Of a stretch of DNA of 36,295 bases, positions 1 through 8,004 are shown one piece after another. Within the stretch, counting starts at the first letter, position 1, and each line of letters begins with the position of its first letter. A model generated the notes under the pieces. That model saw only the letters and a program-made list of their open reading frames with translations. It did no database searches and was not told the DNA's origin. This DNA is from Candidatus Galloscillospira excrementipullorum (GTDB taxonomy: Bacteria; Bacillota; Clostridia; Oscillospirales; Feifaniaceae), in NCBI GenBank assembly GCA_018714125.1, contig DVNV01000055.1:1-36295 (forward strand). The letters are read 5' to 3'. The position numbers and the translations under genes are program-made.

Positions 1-100
1 GCCCCGCCGGGCCTTTTTTGCCTGCGGCAAAAAAGCCGGGGAATTTCCCTTTCGGGAAATTCCCCGTTCAAAGCGGCGGCGCCGCTTTTCCCGGCGGGGC
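1..100. repeat. Cloverleaf-like set of four perfect inverted repeats
   Basis: Bases 1-10 are an exact inverted repeat of 91-100 and would close a junction holding three hairpins. Arm 1 pairs 13-22 with 26-35 around a TGC loop. Arm 2 pairs 38-49 with 54-65, 12 perfect base pairs around a TTTC loop. Arm 3 pairs 70-77 with 81-88. Almost every base of the 100 is in a stem. No protein gene is credible here, and the nearest one ends at 235. It could be a structured RNA, a palindromic mobile repeat or a cruciform. The strand is undetermined, and the closing stem may continue beyond the window edge. The pairing is directly visible; any function is unknown. Confidence 0.6.
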
Positions 101-234
101 GGGAGAAAAGGGCGCCTCTTCCTGCAGGCTGCGCGGCGTCCGACGCGCCTTTTTGCCCCTCTCTTCCCTCTGCGGCAGCGCGGGCGGGCTTGCGCACCCC
201 GGGAAAAGGGCAGCCAGAGGCCCCTGCGCCCCCT

Positions 235-501
235 TCAGGCGCCGCCCCTGCCCTGCCCGGACGAGGCGGCAAGCTGCAGCTTTTGCTGTCGGCTCAGGCG
301 CTTGACGGCGGCCTCCCGCCGCAGTGCCGCAGAGCGGTCGGCGCAGCACTCCCGGTAAATTTCACACACCGGACGCCGCCCTCTCGTATATTTTGCACCC
401 TTTCCCTCATTGTGAAGGGCAATGCGGCGCGTCACGTCCAGCGCCGTGCCGGTGTAGAGCGTGCCGTCCGCGCAGCGCACCATATAGACATACCAGGCCA
501 A
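235..501 (-). CDS. GIY-YIG superfamily nuclease-like protein (YhbQ/UPF0213 type)
   Basis: A small (88 aa) single-domain GIY-YIG protein. The start of the fold is visible as YVYMVRCADGTLYTG, followed by the RR-ALHNEGKGAKYTRGRRP region and a conserved Glu/Arg-rich segment, in the order expected for the YhbQ/UPF0213 group. Members of this group are small predicted nucleases of poorly defined role, while related domains sit in UvrC. The preferred start is a TTG at 499-501, because AAAGGAG lies about 10 bases upstream and translation from it begins directly at the domain. Upstream in-frame ATGs would add a low-complexity leader and run back toward ftsZ. It lies 223 bases downstream of ftsZ, beyond a hairpin, so it may be transcribed by read-through from the dcw cluster or separately. 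Confidence 0.8.
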   Translation of the reverse strand: MAWYVYMVRCADGTLYTGTALDVTRRIALHNEGKGAKYTRGRRPVCEIYRECCADRSAALRREAAVKRLSRQQKLQLAASSGQGRGGA

Positions 502-724
502 AACCGTCTCTCTCCTTTCCGGGGGGCCGTCCCGCAGCATCCTTTTGAAGGCCCTCCAACGCCCCGAAAGGCGCCGGCATCGCCCCCTCCTGCGGACAAA
601 CCAAAGGCCGGCGCTTTGCGCCGGCCCTTTGTTGCCGTTTTTTAACGCCCTCCCCCGCCCCTGTGCCTGAAGCGGCCCGAGCGGGAGGGCTCCTGCGAAG
701 CCGCAAAGCCGGCAGGGTGCGTTT
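502..724 (-). other. Gap between ftsZ and the GIY-YIG gene
   Basis: No gene is visible in these 223 bases. They contain a perfect GGCCGGCGC/GCGCCGGCC hairpin at 606-626 (listed separately), a second weaker hairpin around 670-705, and the ribosome binding site of the GIY-YIG gene near 514-520. Confidence 0.5.
606..626 (-). terminator. Probable weak terminator after ftsZ
   Basis: A 9-bp perfect stem (606-614 with 618-626) has a 3-base loop, followed on the minus strand by TTTGGTTTG, a broken T tract. It lies about 100 bases after the ftsZ stop codon and is the first candidate end for the dcw transcript. The short, interrupted T run suggests incomplete termination. Confidence 0.5.
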
Positions 725-1951
725 TTATCCGCGCTTTTTGAAAAAGCTGAGGATGGAATCAATGTCGTTGATGTCGTCGTCGCTGATCAGGCGCTTGGAA
801 TCCCCCTCGGAGCCCGAAGCTGCCGCCTCGCCCTGGGAGGCTGCGGGAGCCTGGGGCTGCGGGGCAAAAGGCGTGTTGAAGGGCTTGTGGGTGCTGGGCA
901 CGCCGTCAAACTGGGGGGCGCTGCCTGCCGGGGCCTTGGCGGCGTCCTGTGCCGTGGCCGCAGGGGCTGCCGCACCGGCGGGGGCCGCAGTGGCCAGCGT
1001 CTCAAAGCCGGTGGCGATGATGGTGACGCGCACCTCATCGGACAGCTCGTCGTCAAAGGAGACGCCGAAAATGATGTTGGCCTCGGGGTGGGCCGCCGCC
1101 GTCACCACGCTGACGGCATCGTCCACCTCGCCAAGGCCGATGTCGGCCGGGGCGAAGATGTTGATGATAACGCCGCGGGCGCCGTTGATGGTGGTCTCGA
1201 TGAGGGGGCTGTTGATGGCCTCGAGCACGGCTTCGGTCATCTTGTCGCGTCCGGTGCCGTGTCCGACGCCCATGTGGGCGTAGCCGGCATCCTTCATGAC
1301 GGAGGAGACGTCTGCAAAGTCGAGGTTGATGTATCCGGGCACGTTGATGAGGTCAGACAGGTTTGCCACGCCCAGGCGCAGCACGTCGTCGGCCTTTTCG
1401 AAGGCGTTGAAGAGCGTGATGGGGGTGTCGCTGACCAGCTTGAGGCGCTCGTTGGGGATGACAATGAGCGAATCCACCTGCTCGCGCAGCATGCGGATGC
1501 CCTCTTCAGCGGCGTTCATCCTGCTCTTTCCCTCAAAGTGGAAGGGCTTTGTCACAATGCCGACCGTGAGAATGCCCATCTCCTTTGCAATGTTGGCCAC
1601 AACGGGCGAGCCGCCGGTTCCGGTTCCGCCGCCCATGCCGGCCGTAATAAAGACCATGTCGGCGCCCTTGATGGCGGCGGCCAGCTCTTCCCTGCTCTCC
1701 TCTGCCGCACGGGCCCCCTTTTCGGGGTTGGTGCCGGCGCCCTGCCCCTTGGTCAGCTTTTCTCCGATTTGGATTTTCTGCGTGGCCCGCGAGGAGTTGA
1801 GGTCCTGCTTGTCCGTATTGACAGAGATAAACTCCACACTGGTAATTCCGGAAGAAATCATCCGGTTGACGGCATTGTTTCCCCCTCCACCGATACCGAC
1901 GACTTTAATGTTGACGGGAGATACTGCGCTGGAATCAAAATCAAAAATCAT
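725..1951 (-). CDS. ftsZ: Cell division protein FtsZ
   Basis: Tubulin-like GTPase that polymerises at mid-cell and recruits the divisome. The 408-aa protein has the expected layout: N-terminal nucleotide-binding strand with [13 protein letters not shown] (about 19-31), the tubulin signature GGGTGTG at 107-113, VIPNERL near 164-170, and the synergy (T7) loop NLDFADV at 209-215. An Ala/Pro/Gln-rich linker follows (about 322-385), then a C-terminal peptide [17 protein letters not shown], which matches the anchor for FtsA/SepF-type partners. After the signature the sequence reads GGSPVVA, where many FtsZ have GAAPVIA; this is a mild variant. The ATG at 1951 has AGGAGG seven to eight bases upstream. 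It is the last gene of the dcw cluster and has a candidate promoter of its own in the 91-base gap after sbp. No spoIIGA/sigE/sigG genes follow it here. Confidence 0.98.
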   Translation of the reverse strand: MIFDFDSSAVSPVNIKVVGIGGGGNNAVNRMISSGITSVEFISVNTDKQDLNSSRATQKIQIGEKLTKGQGAGTNPEKGARAAEESREELAAAIKGADMVFITAGMGGGTGTGGSPVVANIAKEMGILTVGIVTKPFHFEGKSRMNAAEEGIRMLREQVDSLIVIPNERLKLVSDTPITLFNAFEKADDVLRLGVANLSDLINVPGYINLDFADVSSVMKDAGYAHMGVGHGTGRDKMTEAVLEAINSPLIETTINGARGVIINIFAPADIGLGEVDDAVSVVTAAAHPEANIIFGVSFDDELSDEVRVTIIATGFETLATAAPAGAAAPAATAQDAAKAPAGSAPQFDGVPSTHKPFNTPFAPQPQAPAASQGEAAASGSEGDSKRLISDDDINDIDSILSFFKKRG

Positions 1952-1996
1952 GTCTGTTCCTCCTGGTGTCGGTCAAATGGCGGCGATGCGCCTGAT

Positions 1997-2010
1997 CACA
2001 AAATATTGTG
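1997..2010. promoter_or_regulatory. Near-palindrome in ftsZ leader (possible operator)
   Basis: CACAAAATATTGTG is an imperfect dyad (5 of 7 arm pairs plus the central A-T) between the candidate ftsZ promoter and the ftsZ start codon. Its CACAA/TTGTG arms recall redox-type operators of Firmicutes, but the match is too short to name a regulator. Confidence 0.25.
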
Positions 2011-2030
2011 TCTGCTCGAAGCATCTTTTC

Positions 2031-2058
2031 TTTATAGTGTAGCTTATTCTGCATTCAA
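2031..2058 (-). promoter_or_regulatory. Candidate sigma-A promoter for ftsZ
   Basis: On the minus strand a -35 TTGAAT (2053-2058) is separated by 16 bases from a -10 TATAAA (2031-2036). The -35 lies inside the last codons of sbp. It would give ftsZ expression independent of the long upstream operon, as is common for ftsZ. This rests on hexamer match and spacing alone. Confidence 0.45.
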
Positions 2059-2382
2059 ATTCAAGAGGTTTCTCCGCAAAATCGCAAGGTTCTGGAAGAT
2101 ACGGGTGGCAAAAACCAGCATGGCGGCCAGTTCAAGCTGCAGGTTGATACGTTTTCCAAAATATGTCATCGCCGCAGCCAGCAGTGCGTTGATGAAAAAA
2201 CCCGAGATAAAAATACTGTCGTTATACTCCCCGAGCGCACGGGCGCGCAGGCCGCCGATGATGGAATCGGCGCAGGCGATGAGCATCACGCCCATGTAAT
2301 CGGAGAGGGTTTCGGGGAAATACCCGGGAAAGACAAAACCCAGTCCGATGCCGATGGCAAGACCAATCACACCAAGAAGCAT
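2044..2382 (-). CDS. sbp: Small basic protein Sbp (DUF1290), membrane
   Basis: A 112-aa protein of the small basic (DUF1290) family. It has an N-terminal hydrophobic segment (about 1-18, MLLGVIGLAIGIGLGFVFP), the conserved YMGVMLIACADSIIGGLRA region (about 29-47), a second hydrophobic block around 57-75, and an amphipathic tail with LVFATRIFQNLAILRR. The family is found near ftsZ in many Firmicutes; its biochemical role is not established. The ATG at 2382 has AAAGGAG eight bases upstream. Only 3 bases separate it from the DUF881 gene, so the two are almost certainly co-translated. The gene symbol follows the Bacillus subtilis usage for this position in the dcw region. Confidence 0.9.
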   Translation of the reverse strand: MLLGVIGLAIGIGLGFVFPGYFPETLSDYMGVMLIACADSIIGGLRARALGEYNDSIFISGFFINALLAAAMTYFGKRINLQLELAAMLVFATRIFQNLAILRRNLLNLNAE

Positions 2383-2385
2383 GGT

Positions 2386-3261
2386 TTACTCTCCTTTCTC
2401 CTGCGACGAATTATCTTTATATTCCTGCGCGTACTGGAAGGTGGTTTTTCCGGTGTAGGCGCGGATGAGCACCTCTTCCGACTGCTGGACATCGACCTGG
2501 ATATCCCAGATGGAGAGCTGGTCAATCACGCCGCCGCGCATGCTCAAAGCGGAGCTCATGGCCGCAGGGTCTCCGATGGCGCGGATGACATAGGGCGCGG
2601 CGTAGCGGTTGTTGTTGACGCTGACAATCGAGCCGGCGCACCGGATTTCGCTGGTGGCCAGCAGGCGCTCGCCGTTGATGCTCAGGGCCTCGGCGCCGGC
2701 ATCGCGCAGCTCGTTGACCACCTGGAGGATGTCGTTGTCGTGGATGATATAGTAGCTGGGGTCGGCGGTGGTGTCGGCGGGGTTTTTGGTGGAGTCGCTC
2801 ATGGTGACGATAAGCCCCGGGCCGACCACGTCGGTGAAGCCGGCGGCCAGCTCGGCACGGGCCAGCTCGTCGGCCAAAATGGCGGCATAGTCGCCGCTTT
2901 GCAGCGCCTGGTCGCGGTACTGGGACAAATCGTCCTTGCCGCGCAGCAGCTCCTCATAGAGCTCCTGGTTTTTTTCGCGCTCCTTGTTGAGCAGGCTCTG
3001 CAGCTCCTCGGCGCGCAGCTGCTGGCTGGTGAGGGCGTTGCTCGAGATGTCCACGCTCTTAAACTGCATGGAGAGCAAAAACCCAAACAAAATACAGGCC
3101 AAAAACACGCCGAAGGCCACGGGGCGCCTTGTCTGCACCGGCTCCTGCGGCGGCACCTGCTGTTCTTTTGCAACGACAAGCGGGCAGTCGGAGAGCACCT
3201 CTCCCTGCACGGCGTCGTCCTGTTCGGGGACCGGGTTTTGCCCGTTGTGATTATCCGTCAT
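2386..3261 (-). CDS. DUF881 family membrane protein
   Basis: A 291-aa single-pass protein of the DUF881 (YlxW/YlxX) family. A roughly 46-residue acidic/polar cytoplasmic segment precedes a membrane helix at about 47-65. A coiled-coil stretch follows (about 78-115, QLRAEELQSLLNKEREKNQE), then the extracytoplasmic domain containing GPGLIVTMSDS, a HDNDILQVVNELRDAGAEALSINGERL-type block and IRAIGDP. The function is unknown; the family is regularly encoded between ftsQ and ftsZ in Firmicutes, and a role at the septum is inferred from that position only. The ATG at 3261 overlaps the 3' end of ftsQ by 11 bases, and longer in-frame extensions would overlap ftsQ much further. sbp follows after 3 bases. 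Confidence 0.9.
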   Translation of the reverse strand: MTDNHNGQNPVPEQDDAVQGEVLSDCPLVVAKEQQVPPQEPVQTRRPVAFGVFLACILFGFLLSMQFKSVDISSNALTSQQLRAEELQSLLNKEREKNQELYEELLRGKDDLSQYRDQALQSGDYAAILADELARAELAAGFTDVVGPGLIVTMSDSTKNPADTTADPSYYIIHDNDILQVVNELRDAGAEALSINGERLLATSEIRCAGSIVSVNNNRYAAPYVIRAIGDPAAMSSALSMRGGVIDQLSIWDIQVDVQQSEEVLIRAYTGKTTFQYAQEYKDNSSQEKGE

Positions 3262-4321
3262 CCTGTGTCTCCCCCTCCAAAGGTTGTGTCTGCTGCGCAT
3301 CTTCCGTCTCGTCTTGCGGCGTCCCGTCCTGCGGGAGCCCGTCTTGCTGCGCCTCATTGTCGGGCGGCGTCTCATTTTGCAGGGGCTCGTCCTCCTTCGG
3401 GGCGGAGGGCGGGCTGACGGTGCCCGGCTTATGAATGACCCGTCCGACCGTGGAGGCGTCAAGCGTGCCGGTCTGTGTCTCGTCGAGCCGTTTGATGCTC
3501 TCGGCCACCATGCGCAGCTTTTCGGGGAGCGAGAGGCTGTCTCCCAGCTTTACGAGAAAGCGGTCTCCTATCATAACAGTCAGCTCCGAAGGGTTGCGCA
3601 GGTCGACCTCGGACACCCCTTCCAGTAGCTCATTATCCTGCAAGGCGGCAAAAATGTCAACACAAATTCTGCCGTCGCTTTCTGTCTCATAGGCAAGAGT
3701 TTTCGCGATTTCAACCGGGCTGACAAAATTCCCCAAAAGAAGGGGCACGCCCGAAGACGCGGGGTCCTCCTCAAGGTAGCCCAGGACCTTTCCGTCGGCC
3801 GCCACATAGAGCTGCCGTCCCCCGTCCGAAACGCGGTAGGCGGGCTGCGCCTTTGTCACCGTGAGCTGCACGGTGCCGGGCAGGTGCCGGCGGATTTCCA
3901 CCGACTCCAGCCAGGGCATGCGGGCCAGCAGGGTTTTTTCCATGGCGTTTGGCCGCAGCAGCAGCAGGGCCTGTCCCTCGCTCAGCCCGCAGGTCTCGAG
4001 CAGCAGCTCGTCGCTGTAGGGGCTCTCCCCCTCCACCACGATGTCCGTGACCGGCAGGCTTTTGACGGCATATCCCATCAGCACACACAGCCCGGCAATG
4101 AGCGCCAGCAGCGCCAGCAGCAGCAGACGGCGCAAAAGGCGTCTGCGCGCCGCGCGCCTTCGTTTTCGCGGGTCGCGCCGGGCTTGTCCGCCGGAGCCGG
4201 AGCGGCCGGCTTTGGCGCGTGCGCGCTCCAGGCGGGCCCGCTCTTTTTTCTCCATGCGCTTTTGCGCCTTGCGGGCGCGTTTTTCCATGCGTTTTTTGGC
4301 CTTGCGGTTTTTTTTGCCCAT
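3251..4321 (-). CDS. ftsQ: Cell division protein FtsQ/DivIB
   Basis: Bitopic divisome protein of the FtsQ/DivIB family, which links the cytoplasmic and septal parts of the divisome with FtsL and DivIC/FtsB. The 356-aa protein has an extremely Lys/Arg-rich N-terminus (about 1-65), a membrane helix at about 66-84, and a POTRA domain at about 90-160 beginning VTDIVVEGESPYSDELLL. The FtsQ beta domain continues to about 300. The last ~55 residues are a Gln/Asp/Glu/Pro-rich tail with the repeated motif PQDGTPQDE. The ATG at 4321 is preferred over the GTG at 4330 because AAGGGGGT lies seven bases ahead of the ATG but directly abuts the GTG. It sits 27 bases downstream of murA and overlaps the DUF881 gene. 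Confidence 0.9.
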   Translation of the reverse strand: MGKKNRKAKKRMEKRARKAQKRMEKKERARLERARAKAGRSGSGGQARRDPRKRRRAARRRLLRRLLLLALLALIAGLCVLMGYAVKSLPVTDIVVEGESPYSDELLLETCGLSEGQALLLLRPNAMEKTLLARMPWLESVEIRRHLPGTVQLTVTKAQPAYRVSDGGRQLYVAADGKVLGYLEEDPASSGVPLLLGNFVSPVEIAKTLAYETESDGRICVDIFAALQDNELLEGVSEVDLRNPSELTVMIGDRFLVKLGDSLSLPEKLRMVAESIKRLDETQTGTLDASTVGRVIHKPGTVSPPSAPKEDEPLQNETPPDNEAQQDGLPQDGTPQDETEDAQQTQPLEGETQDDG

Positions 4322-4348
4322 ACCGGCCACCCCCTTTCTCCCTGTGGA

Positions 4349-5617
4349 TTATGTAGGCAAATCCTCCCCTGTGCTCACCCTTATGGCTGCGCCAAGGGAA
4401 TTCCATCTCTGCGCAAGCCGTTCATAGCCTCTGGCGATGTGGCCCGCGTCGCACACGGTGGTCACGCCCTGCGCCGCAAGGCCGGCCAGCATGAGCGCCG
4501 CGCCGCCGCGCAGGTCCGCAGTCTGCACCCTTGCGCCGGTGAGATTTGTGCCGCGCACCAGCGCCACGCGGTTTTGCACCTCGATGTCGGCCCCCATTTT
4601 GCGAAGCTGCTCCACATGGTGAAAGCGGTTTTCAAACATGCTTTCGATGAACACGCTGCCGCTCTGGGCGGCGGCGGCCAGCGCCAGGAAGGGCGCCTGC
4701 AAATCGGTGGGGAAGCCGGGATAGGGCATGGTGCGCACCACCCCGAAGCCCGACAGGCGCTTTGGTGCGCTCAGCCAGACGGTGTCCTGCGTGGAGAGCA
4801 CGGCGCAGCCGGCATGGCGCAGCAGCTCCAGCGCGCTGCCCATGTGGCGGGTGTTGACGTCGCACAGCGTCAGGCTGCCGCCCGTGATGGCGGCGGCGCA
4901 CAAATCGGTGGCGGCCGCAATGCGGTCGGACAGCGCCCGGTGTTGCACGCCATGGAGCTCTTTTGTCCCGCGCACCGTGATAACGTCGCCGCCCGCTCCC
5001 TCCACCGCAGCGCCCATTTCGCACAGCATGTGCGCCAAATCCACAATCTCGGGCTCCCTGGCGGCGCCGCGCAGCACGGTGACGCAGGGAATGGCGGCCG
5101 CCAGCAGCAGCACGTTTTCGGTGGCGCCCACGCTGGGGAAGGGCAAAGCGACGTCGCTGTCGCGCGCCGCATCCAGCGTGGCGGTCAGCTCGTCTTGCTG
5201 CCAGTCGATGCGCACGCCCATATCGGAAAAGGCCTTCAAATGAAAGTCAATGGGCCGCGCGCCGATGGCGCAGCCGCCGGGGGAGTGGATGACGCCCCGG
5301 CCGTGACGGCCCAGCAGAGCGCCCAGCACCATGACGGAGGAGCGCATGCGGCCCATGAGGGCGCGCGGCACCTCAAAGCCCTCTGCCCCGGCCGCGTCAA
5401 TGGTCAGGCGCTCGCCCTCCCGCGTGACGCGGCAGCCCAGCGTTTCCAGAATCTGGGCCTGCACGTTGACGTCGTCGATGTCGGGGCAGTGCTCGAGCAC
5501 CGACACCTCCCGGCTCAGCAGCGCCGCCGACAGCAGCGGAAGCGCCGCGTTTTTTGCGCCCTGCGCCGAAAGCTCGCCTTCGAGCCGACGGCCGCCTTCC
5601 ATCTCATATATCGTCAT
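4349..5617 (-). CDS. murA: UDP-N-acetylglucosamine 1-carboxyvinyltransferase MurA
   Basis: Catalyses the first committed step of peptidoglycan synthesis, transfer of enolpyruvate from PEP to UDP-GlcNAc, in the cytoplasm. The 422-aa length is normal. Visible active-site residues correspond to the E. coli set: Lys22-Asn23 in AQGAKNAALP, Arg92 in MGRMRSSVMVLG, catalytic Cys116 in PGGCAIGARP and Arg121. The Cys predicts sensitivity to fosfomycin; enzymes with Asp at this place are resistant. Later landmarks are PYPGFPTDLQAPF and the GHIARGYERL block. The ATG at 5617 is chosen because GGAGG lies about ten bases upstream; in-frame ATGs at 5644 and 5692 give extra non-homologous residues. It follows murG after 79 bases and precedes ftsQ. 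Confidence 0.96.
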   Translation of the reverse strand: MTIYEMEGGRRLEGELSAQGAKNAALPLLSAALLSREVSVLEHCPDIDDVNVQAQILETLGCRVTREGERLTIDAAGAEGFEVPRALMGRMRSSVMVLGALLGRHGRGVIHSPGGCAIGARPIDFHLKAFSDMGVRIDWQQDELTATLDAARDSDVALPFPSVGATENVLLLAAAIPCVTVLRGAAREPEIVDLAHMLCEMGAAVEGAGGDVITVRGTKELHGVQHRALSDRIAAATDLCAAAITGGSLTLCDVNTRHMGSALELLRHAGCAVLSTQDTVWLSAPKRLSGFGVVRTMPYPGFPTDLQAPFLALAAAAQSGSVFIESMFENRFHHVEQLRKMGADIEVQNRVALVRGTNLTGARVQTADLRGGAALMLAGLAAQGVTTVCDAGHIARGYERLAQRWNSLGAAIRVSTGEDLPT

Positions 5618-5696
5618 CTCTAGCCACCCTCCATCCTGCCCCATGCTATGCGCCCTGCAGACGGGGGGTTCGAAAAACGCAAAATGCTGCAAAAAG

Positions 5697-6803
5697 TTAC
5701 CGAATCAGCGTCATGATGTTGTCGTAAATGCGCTGGGCGGAATCAAAAATGGCCAGCCCGAGGGCCGCCTCGTGCATGGCGGCAAGGCGCTTGGGGTCGT
5801 CCAGCAGCGCCCTGACGGCGTCATACATCGAGCGCGCGGTGCAGTCCTTTTCCTCCAGCAGCAGGGCCGCGCCCGCCTTGGAAAAGGCCAGGGCGTTGTA
5901 ATACTGGTGGTTGTCTGTCGCATTGGGCGAGGGGATGAGGATGGCAGGTTTTCCCATCACGGCCAGCTCGCCGAGCGTGATGGCCCCGGAGCGGCAGATG
6001 AGCAAATCGGCCGCCGCCATGACGTCTTGCATATCGAAGATATACTCCCTGACGTCGATGAGGGGAAAGGCCTCGGGCGTGATGCCGCGCTCGGCCAGCT
6101 CGCCGGGCAGCCACTTGATGCCGAACTGGCCGGCGGCGTGGACATGTAAAAAAGCATGGTCGCCGCAGTGCAGCGCCATGAAGTCGCGGATGTTCTCGTT
6201 AAAGGGGCGGCTGCCCATGGAGCCGCCGAAGGAGACCACCATGCGCATATCCTTTGCAATGCCCAGCTTTTGGCGTGCGCGGTCCTTGTCTGCAAACAAA
6301 ATCTCCTGCTTGATGGGGTTTCCCACCAGCACGCTGCGCTTGCAGTGCAGGCGCTCCTTTGCATCGTCAAAGCCCAGCATCACAAGGTCGGCCCTGGGGG
6401 CCAGCTTGCGGGTGGTCAGGCCGGGAAAGGCGTTTTGCTCATGGATGGCGGTGGGCACGCCCAGGTCGCAGGCCGCCCACACCACGGGGCCGCTGACGTA
6501 GCCGCCCGTGCCCACCACCAGGTCGGGGCAAAACTCGCGCAGCAGGCGCTTGCTGACCCGGATGGCGCCAAGCGCCTTGGCGAGGTTTTTGATGTTGTCC
6601 ACCGTCAGCCTGCGCTTGAGGCCGTGGACGTCCATTTCGATAAGGGGATAGCCTGCGCGCGGCACCAGCTTTGACTCGATGCCATAGTCGGTGCCGACAA
6701 AGCGGATGTCGGCCTGCCCGTGGCGCGCCCTGATAAAATCGGCAATGGCAATGGCGGGGTTGACATGCCCCGCCGTTCCGCCGCCGCACAGCAATACCTT
6801 CAT
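5697..6803 (-). CDS. murG: Lipid II synthase MurG (GlcNAc transferase)
   Basis: Undecaprenyl-PP-MurNAc-pentapeptide-UDP-GlcNAc transferase (GT28). It adds GlcNAc to lipid I to form lipid II at the inner face of the membrane. The 368-aa protein shows the N-terminal glycine loop GGGTAGHVNP at 7-16 (usual consensus GGGTGGHIxP), HEQNAFPGLTTRKLA, the second glycine loop SFGGSMGSRPFNE, and the nucleotide-sugar signature RSGAITLGELAVMGKPAILI followed by HQYYNA. The ATG at 6803 has GGAGGG seven bases ahead. It lies 12 bases after ftsW and 79 bases before the murA start codon, matching its usual place in the dcw cluster. Confidence 0.97.
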   Translation of the reverse strand: MKVLLCGGGTAGHVNPAIAIADFIRARHGQADIRFVGTDYGIESKLVPRAGYPLIEMDVHGLKRRLTVDNIKNLAKALGAIRVSKRLLREFCPDLVVGTGGYVSGPVVWAACDLGVPTAIHEQNAFPGLTTRKLAPRADLVMLGFDDAKERLHCKRSVLVGNPIKQEILFADKDRARQKLGIAKDMRMVVSFGGSMGSRPFNENIRDFMALHCGDHAFLHVHAAGQFGIKWLPGELAERGITPEAFPLIDVREYIFDMQDVMAAADLLICRSGAITLGELAVMGKPAILIPSPNATDNHQYYNALAFSKAGAALLLEEKDCTARSMYDAVRALLDDPKRLAAMHEAALGLAIFDSAQRIYDNIMTLIR

Positions 6804-6815
6804 ATCCGCACCCTC

Positions 6816-7946
6816 CTATAGCTTTGCCCGTCTTGAGACGCTGAGCACGATGCCCATTTCAAACATCAGCATGATCAGCGAGGTACCTCCCGCCGAGAAG
6901 AAGGGCAGCGAGATGCCGGTGTTTGGCACGAGGTTGCTCACCACGGCGATGTTGAGAATGGTCTGGATGGCCACCTGGGCCGTGATACCGGTCACAACAA
7001 GGGCCGAGAAGCGGTCGGGCGCCTTGAAGGCGATGGTGAAGCCGCGCCAGATGAGCAGGATAAAGAGCAAAATGATGATGCAGGCGCCGATAAAGCCCAG
7101 CTCCTCGCAGACGATGGAGAAAATGAAGTCGTTTTGCGGCTCGGGGATATAGAGGTATTTCTGACGGCTCTTGCCGATTCCCAGGCCAAACAGGCCGCCC
7201 GAGCCGATGGCGTAAAGGCTCTGGATGGTCTGGAAGCCGTCGCCCAGGGGGTCGGAGAAGGGGTCAAGCCAGACCCTGACGCGGGCCATGGCGTAGTCGC
7301 TGATGGCGATGATGCCCAGCGCCGACAGCACGCCCGCCGCGCCAAAGCCGACAAACCAGCGCCAGTCCACGCCGCCCACAAACATGAGCACGGCGCCGAT
7401 GGCAAAGAGCAAAACGGTGGCCGAGATGTGCTTTTCCAGCGCAATCAGGCCGCAAAAGAGCATGAGCAGCGCGCCGCAGGGCAGCAGGCCGCCCTTGAAG
7501 GTGTGGATTTCCTTTCTCTGGCGGCAGAGCAGCCACGACATGCACAAAATGATGGCCAGCTTTGCCACCTCGGAGGGCTGGAAGCCGAAGAGCCAGCGTT
7601 TTGCGCCGTTTCTCACGGTGCCGAGCGGCGTGAGCACCAACACCAGCGCGGTGATGGAAAACACAAAGGCAGGCAAAACCGACATCTGCAGCAGCTTGGG
7701 CGTGAGAAACCTGGCCGTGAGCAGCATGACCACGGTGCCCACCACCGCCCACAGCAGCTGCGGGCGGATAAAGTAGTAGCTGTCGCCAAAGCGGTAGTAG
7801 GCGTTGGCGCTGGAGGCCGAAAAGACCATGACAAGGCCGATGGAGACCAGCAGCATGACCAGCACGAAAAAGGGCAGATCCATTTCGGCCGTCTTTGTTT
7901 TTAAGGGGAGGATGCGCCCCGCCGCGCGCGATTGACTGTTCATCAT
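6816..7946 (-). CDS. ftsW: SEDS-family peptidoglycan polymerase FtsW/SpoVE
   Basis: Polytopic membrane glycosyltransferase of the SEDS family, which polymerises lipid II at the septum together with a class B PBP (here probably the PBP at 10544-12787). About 376 aa, with roughly ten membrane segments. SEDS landmarks visible are GLVMVFSASSANAY near the start, GAKRWLFGFQPSEVAKLA, the conserved loop RVRVWLDPFSDPLGDGFQ, SLYAIGSGGLFGLGIGKSRQK, IPEPQNDFIFSIVCEELGF and PNTGISLPFFSAGGTSL. The start is uncertain: the ATG at 7946 (or the adjacent one at 7943) has ACGGAG seven bases ahead, whereas the ATG at 7967 has no visible binding site. Its position between mraY and murG favours FtsW or SpoVE over RodA. 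murD, normally just upstream, is missing. Confidence 0.94.
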   Translation of the reverse strand: MMNSQSRAAGRILPLKTKTAEMDLPFFVLVMLLVSIGLVMVFSASSANAYYRFGDSYYFIRPQLLWAVVGTVVMLLTARFLTPKLLQMSVLPAFVFSITALVLVLTPLGTVRNGAKRWLFGFQPSEVAKLAIILCMSWLLCRQRKEIHTFKGGLLPCGALLMLFCGLIALEKHISATVLLFAIGAVLMFVGGVDWRWFVGFGAAGVLSALGIIAISDYAMARVRVWLDPFSDPLGDGFQTIQSLYAIGSGGLFGLGIGKSRQKYLYIPEPQNDFIFSIVCEELGFIGACIIILLFILLIWRGFTIAFKAPDRFSALVVTGITAQVAIQTILNIAVVSNLVPNTGISLPFFSAGGTSLIMLMFEMGIVLSVSRRAKL

Positions 7947-8004
7947 GTGAAGACTCCGTTTCTGCATCGCATTTCAGGCTCTGCCTGCGCAAAAGCGCCC
8001 CGCC

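Noticed and set aside
68-349. Short open frames on both strands in the left-edge region
   Set aside because: They cross the inverted repeats and the 3' end of the GIY-YIG gene and have only GC-biased composition.
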